DNA of 64,000 nt from Pseudomonas sp. H1h (lineage in GTDB: Bacteria > Pseudomonadota > Gammaproteobacteria > Pseudomonadales > Pseudomonadaceae). Position 1 is the first letter of the stretch. The number at the start of each line of letters is the position of its first letter. Below, one piece after another: positions 60,375 to 64,000 of this stretch. The notes beneath the pieces are model-generated. The model made no database searches. It was not told where the DNA came from and saw only the letters and a program-made list of their open reading frames with translations. The stretch covers positions 434,001 through 498,000 of the forward strand of contig NZ_AYMJ01000031.1 in assembly GCF_000633255.1 (NCBI RefSeq). Direction: 5' to 3'. The translations under genes were made by a program, and so were the position numbers.

Positions 60375-61181
60375 TCAGGGGAGGGTGGGCAGGTTGAAGA
60401 ACGCACGGGCGCACGCCGTGGTGTGTGCCGCCAGGTCGTCCTCGCTCTCGCCGCGATGCAGCGCTACCTCGCGCAGTACTTCGCTCAGATACGCCGGCTC
60501 ATTGCGGCCGTTTTTCGGCTTCGGTCGCAGAGTGCGCGGCAGCAGGTACGGCGCGTCGCTTTCGAGCATCAGCCGTCCGCGCTTGATCTCCTTGACCAGC
60601 GGGTGCAGATGGGTGCCCCGGCGCTCGTCGCAAATCCAGCCGGTGATGCCGATGTGCAGGTCCAGATCCAGATAGCTGAACAGGGCTTTTTGTTCGCCGG
60701 TAAAGCAGTGCACCACGGCAGCGGGCAACTGATCGCGGAAGTCCCGGAGCATTTCCAGCAGGAGCTGACTGGCATCACGCTCGTGCAGGAACACCGGCAG
60801 TTGCAGTTCTGCGGCCAGTGCCAGGTGTTCTTCCAGCACTTTTTCCTGTTGCGGGCGCGGCGAGAAATCGCGGTTGAAATCCAGCCCGCATTCACCCACG
60901 GCGACCACGTTTTGCTCTTGCAGCAGGCTGCGCAAACGACGTGCGCTGTCAGCGTTCCAATCACTGGCCGAATGCGGGTGAATGCCGGCGGTGGCGAACA
61001 GTCGTTGCCCGCTGTCATCCAGTTGCTGGCACAGTTCCAGCGCCTGCTCGCTACCCTCGACGCTGGTGCCGGTCAGCACCAGTTGGCAGACCCCGGCGGC
61101 GTAGGCGCGGTCGAGCACGGCCTGATGTTTTTCGGCGAAACTTGGGTTGGTCAGGTTGACGCCGATATCGATGAGTTGCAT
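60375..61181 (-). CDS. tatD: TatD-family metal-dependent deoxyribonuclease
   Basis: From the ATG at 61181 (GAGG upstream) the protein is 268 residues. TatD metal motifs can be seen: the N-terminal MQLIDIGVNLTNPSF, where Asn replaces the more common HxH His as in E. coli TatD, then ATAGIHPHSAS, VAVGECGLDFNRDFSP, VFLHERDA, VVHCFTGEQ and LMLESDAPYLLPR. It acts as a 3'-5' exonuclease or DNase in repair. It is divergent from the MltF-like gene. Confidence 0.94.
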   Translation of the reverse strand: MQLIDIGVNLTNPSFAEKHQAVLDRAYAAGVCQLVLTGTSVEGSEQALELCQQLDDSGQRLFATAGIHPHSASDWNADSARRLRSLLQEQNVVAVGECGLDFNRDFSPRPQQEKVLEEHLALAAELQLPVFLHERDASQLLLEMLRDFRDQLPAAVVHCFTGEQKALFSYLDLDLHIGITGWICDERRGTHLHPLVKEIKRGRLMLESDAPYLLPRTLRPKPKNGRNEPAYLSEVLREVALHRGESEDDLAAHTTACARAFFNLPTLP

Positions 61182-61417
61182 GGTTCTACCTCGGGCCGAA
61201 GGCCGGAAAGCATACCAGAGCTGTAGATTTATAAGAAAAGCCAAGAACTACAAAGAGTTATAGCTGTCTTTTGATGCCGTGACGCAGCCCGGGTTGGCAG
61301 AAGTGCCATCACTGTGCCAGTCTCTCGCACTTTGCCAGCGCTCATAGGCGCTCTGTTTTCGTCGGTGTTTTTGACCGTTCAGCGGTAAAAACACCCCGTA
61401 TTCTTTCCGGAGAGTGG

Positions 61418-62839
61418 ATGCATCGTCCCTCGGTTTTGCTCCTGTTGTGTGCGTCGCTGCTGCTGCCGATAACGGCGGTTGCGCGCTTGCCCGGGCCACT
61501 GCAAGCCGTGCCGGCCGCCAAGGTCCGAGACCTGTCGGAGATCCGTAGCAGCCGCGTGCTGCGAGTGCTGGTCAACCAGAGCCGCAACAGCTCCGGTGAA
61601 GTTCAGGGTCAGGCCATCGGTGTCGAATACCACCGCCTGCGCGCCTTCGAGCAATACCTCAATGGCCACGCCCGCGATGGCCAGGAAATCACCCTCAAGA
61701 TCATTCCCAAAGCCAAGGACCAACTGCTCGGTGCCTTGCAGCGCGGCGAAGGTGACGTGGTAGCCCCAGGAGAACTGCTTGATCTGCAGCCGGGCCACGC
61801 GGTTGCCAGCAGCGAGCCGATTGCCCGCAATGTGCCGTTGGTGCTGGTCGGCATCAAGGGCGAGCGCCGTTACACCAAGGTTGAACAGCTGTCCGGCAAA
61901 ACCCTGGCCTTGCCGACCGGCAGCGCGGCGGGGGAGGCGGTCAGCCAGCTCAATCAGAAACTCGCGTTGCACAAACTGGCGCCGATCAAGATCGAGTGGG
62001 TCGACCCCACCCTGGCTGTCGAAGACGTACTGGAGATGGTGCAGGGCGGGATATTTCACCTGACCATCGTCGAGCAACCCATCGCCGAGCGCTGGGGCAA
62101 AATCCTGCCTAGGTTGCGTTTCGATCGCCAGTTGATGATCAGCGAGCCGGGCGAGGAATACTGGTTCGTGCGCCGCGATGCCTCGATGTTGCGGGCGAGC
62201 ATCGATCGCTTCCTGGTCGGCTACAAGAAGCCCTCGAACGAAGACGCAGAGTTTCTGCGGATCTATCGGCGCCTTTATCAAGTGCACTATCCGTTGGCCA
62301 AGGCGGACCGCCAGCGTCTGGAAAAACTGCGTCCGACCCTGCAAAAACACGCCGACGCGCAAAACATGGACTGGCTGAATCTGGCGGCGCTGGCGTTCAA
62401 GGAATCAGCCCTGCAACCCAGCGCCCGCAGCGGCAGTGGCCCGACCGGGTTGATGCAGATCACTCCGTCCGCGGCGCAACGGGTCGGTGTGAACAATATC
62501 CAGAATCTCGATGCAAATGTGCAGGCCGGGGCCAAGTACCTGGCGATGATCCGCCGCAAGTTTTTCAACAGTCCGAAACTCAATGAACGCGAGCGCATGG
62601 CGTTCACCCTGGCGGCCTACAACATCGGCCCGGAGCGCGTGCAAGGCATGCGTGCCGAGGCGCGGCGACGTGGGTTGAACCCCAATCAGTGGTTCTTCCA
62701 GGTCGAGCGCATCGCAATGGAGCAGGTCGGCATGGGGGCCGTCAGCTATGTTAATAGCGTGAACAAGTACTACTTGGCGTTCGACCGGGAGCGAGAATCG
62801 CTGGAGCCCCGGGGACAGAAAGTTGCCTCACGCAAATGA
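61418..62839 (+). CDS. MltF-like membrane-bound lytic transglycosylase
   Basis: The 473-residue protein has a signal peptide (about 1-22), a periplasmic solute-binding-like domain (about 45-265; RVLRVLVNQSRNSS, VAPGELLDLQPGHAVASSEP) and a C-terminal lytic transglycosylase domain. The catalytic Glu is E329 in ALAFKESALQPSARS, followed by GPTGLMQITPSAAQ and FTLAAYNIGPERV. This is the MltF arrangement, where the N-terminal domain controls the cell-wall cleaving activity. No lipobox is seen, so it is probably a soluble or peripherally bound paralogue rather than MltF itself. Confidence 0.9.
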   Translation: MHRPSVLLLLCASLLLPITAVARLPGPLQAVPAAKVRDLSEIRSSRVLRVLVNQSRNSSGEVQGQAIGVEYHRLRAFEQYLNGHARDGQEITLKIIPKAKDQLLGALQRGEGDVVAPGELLDLQPGHAVASSEPIARNVPLVLVGIKGERRYTKVEQLSGKTLALPTGSAAGEAVSQLNQKLALHKLAPIKIEWVDPTLAVEDVLEMVQGGIFHLTIVEQPIAERWGKILPRLRFDRQLMISEPGEEYWFVRRDASMLRASIDRFLVGYKKPSNEDAEFLRIYRRLYQVHYPLAKADRQRLEKLRPTLQKHADAQNMDWLNLAALAFKESALQPSARSGSGPTGLMQITPSAAQRVGVNNIQNLDANVQAGAKYLAMIRRKFFNSPKLNERERMAFTLAAYNIGPERVQGMRAEARRRGLNPNQWFFQVERIAMEQVGMGAVSYVNSVNKYYLAFDRERESLEPRGQKVASRK

Positions 62840-62947
62840 TCTAATAATCTGATTGTTATGGCGGAATAATTGCGCTTTTAACATGAAATTAACTGATTAA
62901 TATAGCGGCCAATCCCAACACACTTCTCGCAAAACAAGGAATGCCCC

Positions 62948-63382
62948 ATGAGCTCTCTGATCAACAAGGTTCTGTTCACTCGCGCCGGTTACGGCCTGAC
63001 CATTCTGCGCATCGCCGTCGGCGTGATCTTCGCCGCACACGGTTCGCAAAAGCTCTTCGGTCTGTTCGGTGGCTACGGTCTGGCGGGCACCGCGCAGTAC
63101 ATGGACAGCGTTGGTCTGCACCCGGGTTATCTGATGGCCACGCTGGCCGGCGGTACCGAGTTCTTCGCCGGTCTGGCGTTGATCATCGGCCTGCTGGTGC
63201 GTCCGGCGGCGCTGGGGCTGACCTTCCTGTCGCTGGTGGCGATCTTCACCGTTCACATCAGCAACGGCCTGTTCATGGCCAACAACGGTTACGAGTTCGC
63301 CCTGGCGCTGCTTGGTGGCAGCCTCGCGGTGATGATCGAAGGCGCCGGCAAGCTGTCGGTGGATCGCGCCATCGCCGGTTGA
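62948..63382 (+). CDS. DoxX-family membrane protein
   Basis: The 144-residue protein has four membrane segments and the DoxX pattern ILRIAVGVIFAAHGSQKLFG with GGYGLAGTAQYM, then FFAGLALIIGLLVRPAALGL and ALALLGGSLAVMIEGAGKLS. Members are small redox-related membrane proteins, but the function here is not defined. AAGGA lies before the ATG, and a strong terminator follows the stop. Confidence 0.92.
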   Translation: MSSLINKVLFTRAGYGLTILRIAVGVIFAAHGSQKLFGLFGGYGLAGTAQYMDSVGLHPGYLMATLAGGTEFFAGLALIIGLLVRPAALGLTFLSLVAIFTVHISNGLFMANNGYEFALALLGGSLAVMIEGAGKLSVDRAIAG

Positions 63383-63398
63383 GCGCTCTGAATCAAGC

Positions 63399-63429
63399 AA
63401 AAGGCCCGCATTGTGCGGGCCTTTTTTGT
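63399..63429 (+). terminator. Terminator of the DoxX gene
   Basis: AAAGGCCCGCA and TGCGGGCCTTT form an 11-bp stem with a TTG loop, followed by TTTTG. Confidence 0.95.
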
Positions 63430-63441
63430 TGTGGTTGATTC

Positions 63442-63471
63442 TTGACACTCGTCGGTCACGTTCTCTAGGAT
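63442..63471 (+). promoter_or_regulatory. Sigma-70 promoter of the leader RNA
   Basis: A perfect -35 TTGACA (63442-63447) and -10 TAGGAT (63466-63471) are separated by 18 bases. Transcription should start near 63478. Confidence 0.72.
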
Positions 63472-63477
63472 GTTGCT

Positions 63478-63630
63478 CATGCGCCGATTTAAACAGCTAC
63501 TTGCGGGGCGCCAGGTGACTCAGAGAGTTGCCGTCAGAAGCCGGAACAGGGCTTCGAAATACCGCTAAAGCGCTGGTTCGGTGTTGCCTCTCACCTGCCA
63601 TGCAGACTTTTGAGGCAGAGACACGACACG
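63478..63630 (+). ncRNA. Structured leader RNA, possible riboregulator
   Basis: About 150 bases between a promoter and the next ATG fold into successive hairpins: GCGCC/GGCGC (63481-63485, 63507-63511), GGTGACT/AGTTGCC (63514-63520, 63526-63532), GAAGCC/GGCTTC (63537-63542, 63550-63555) and TGCCTC/GAGGCA (63585-63590, 63612-63617) with nested CTGC/GCAG. A competing 7-bp long-range pair, CAGGTGA (63512-63518) with TCACCTG (63591-63597), would break the second and fourth hairpins. I do not recognise it as a named riboswitch class. A 29-codon frame from 63479 begins almost at the predicted RNA end and is probably not translated. Confidence 0.55.
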
Positions 63631-63939
63631 ATGAATGCACTACGCCCTCCAGCACGTCCCGCGCCGATCACGGCACATATCACTCAGCGCAACCCGAAAA
63701 TTCTGCTTGGCGGCAAACATCAGCCGACGCTGTTGCGTTATCTCGATGGTTGGCCACGTCGCAGCGGTGGTCCTGCCGCGTTCCTGATCCAGTTTGTCGA
63801 AGACGGCGAGTCCCTGGCACGCTTTGCCAGTGACAGTTTCGATCTGGCAGTGATTCAGGCGCCGAGCGCTGAAGACGCTCCGGAAATGATCAAGCAACTG
63901 ACCCGCGTTGCGCGTCAGGGGTTGATCACTCGTCGCTGA
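63631..63939 (+). CDS. Unknown 102-residue protein
   Basis: The ATG at 63631 (MNALRPPARPAPITAHITQR) gives 102 residues. No strong Shine-Dalgarno is in place; the nearest GAGG (63612-63615) lies in a predicted hairpin 15 bases upstream. The C-terminal half (SFDLAVIQAPSAEDAPEMIK then QLTRVARQGLITRR) faintly resembles the end of a class I methyltransferase, but the SAM-binding motif is absent. The gene follows the structured leader, which may control its translation. Function unknown. Confidence 0.65.
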   Translation: MNALRPPARPAPITAHITQRNPKILLGGKHQPTLLRYLDGWPRRSGGPAAFLIQFVEDGESLARFASDSFDLAVIQAPSAEDAPEMIKQLTRVARQGLITRR

Positions 63940-63945
63940 AACGCG

Positions 63946-63999
63946 TTACGGATAATCGATCGCCACGATATAGACACACTGCTCACCGGTTGGCGTCTG
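63946..63999 (-). CDS. C-terminal end of an unidentified gene (runs off the right edge)
   Basis: A minus-strand frame enters from the right edge and ends at a TAA at 63946-63948, encoding QTPTGEQCVYIVAIDYP. It is convergent with the preceding gene at six bases. The piece is too short to identify, and the frame may be chance. Confidence 0.35.
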   Translation of the reverse strand, partial: QTPTGEQCVYIVAIDYP

Positions 64000-64000
64000 T

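Noticed and set aside
63479..63568. 29-codon frame in the structured leader
   Set aside because: Its ATG lies at the predicted RNA 5' end with no ribosome binding site, and it is rich in Arg; the region is better explained as structured RNA.

Overview
This window is chromosomal DNA from a Pseudomonas, most likely of the P. fluorescens group. The evidence is the gene order gyrA-serC-pheA-hisC-tyrA/aroA-cmk-rpsA-ihfB followed by an O-antigen locus ending in wbpM and a comEA-like gene, an order known from Pseudomonas. It also has high G+C codon usage with long antisense shadow reading frames, and nine copies of a Pseudomonas-type REP palindrome (core GTGGGAGCGRGCYTGCTCGCGA). I saw no tRNA, rRNA, CRISPR array, prophage or insertion sequence.

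Layout: (1) 1-5 kb: a partial unknown gene, a membrane GGDEF/EAL protein followed by a TenA/PqqC-like protein, and an opposing diguanylate cyclase. (2) 5.3-10.1 kb: a leftward set mtaD-ubiG-mupP-yciK, with mtnA diverging from mtaD. Together these cover methylthioadenosine salvage, ubiquinone synthesis and muropeptide recycling. (3) 10.5-22.8 kb: gyrA, then the overlapping aromatic amino acid operon serC-pheA-hisC-tyrA/aroA-cmk, then rpsA, a small lipoprotein, ihfB and a LapA-domain protein. (4) 23-41 kb: the lipopolysaccharide O-antigen locus. It holds rfbB-rfbD-rfbA, a GT2 glycosyltransferase, a WbpV-like reductase, an ABC exporter (wzm-wzt), a 1005-residue multidomain protein with a repetitive coiled-coil tail, two more glycosyltransferases, an acyltransferase, wbpL and wbpM, then a ComEA-like protein. 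There is no wzx, wzy or wzz, so the polymer is probably finished in the cytoplasm and exported by the ABC transporter. (5) 41.5-46 kb: an SDR/FabF pair with a convergent TetR regulator, a DUF2897 protein and an ethanolamine-type permease behind a sigma-54 promoter. (6) 46.4-54.6 kb: a complete kdpFABC potassium pump operon with its kdpDE two-component system, interrupted by two repeat elements. (7) 54.7-64 kb: housekeeping and accessory genes (patatin-like protein, lipoprotein, CHAD protein, thioesterase, a small membrane protein, chemoreceptor, TatD, MltF-like transglycosylase, DoxX). At the right end a highly structured leader RNA precedes a small unknown gene.

The most interesting points are two. 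First, the 1005-residue protein next to Wzm/Wzt joins a pyruvyltransferase-like domain, a degenerate methyltransferase-like domain and a tail built of 48-residue repeats (144 bp in DNA). It looks like a cap-and-ruler device for O-polysaccharide chain length, analogous in logic to WbdD of E. coli O9a. Second, the leader at about 63478-63630 has its own promoter, at least four hairpins and a competing long-range pairing, as expected of a regulatory RNA. A sigma-54 promoter before the ethanolamine-type permease and a KdpE-like operator before kdpF are clear regulatory sites. All functions are read from sequence; no database search was run.
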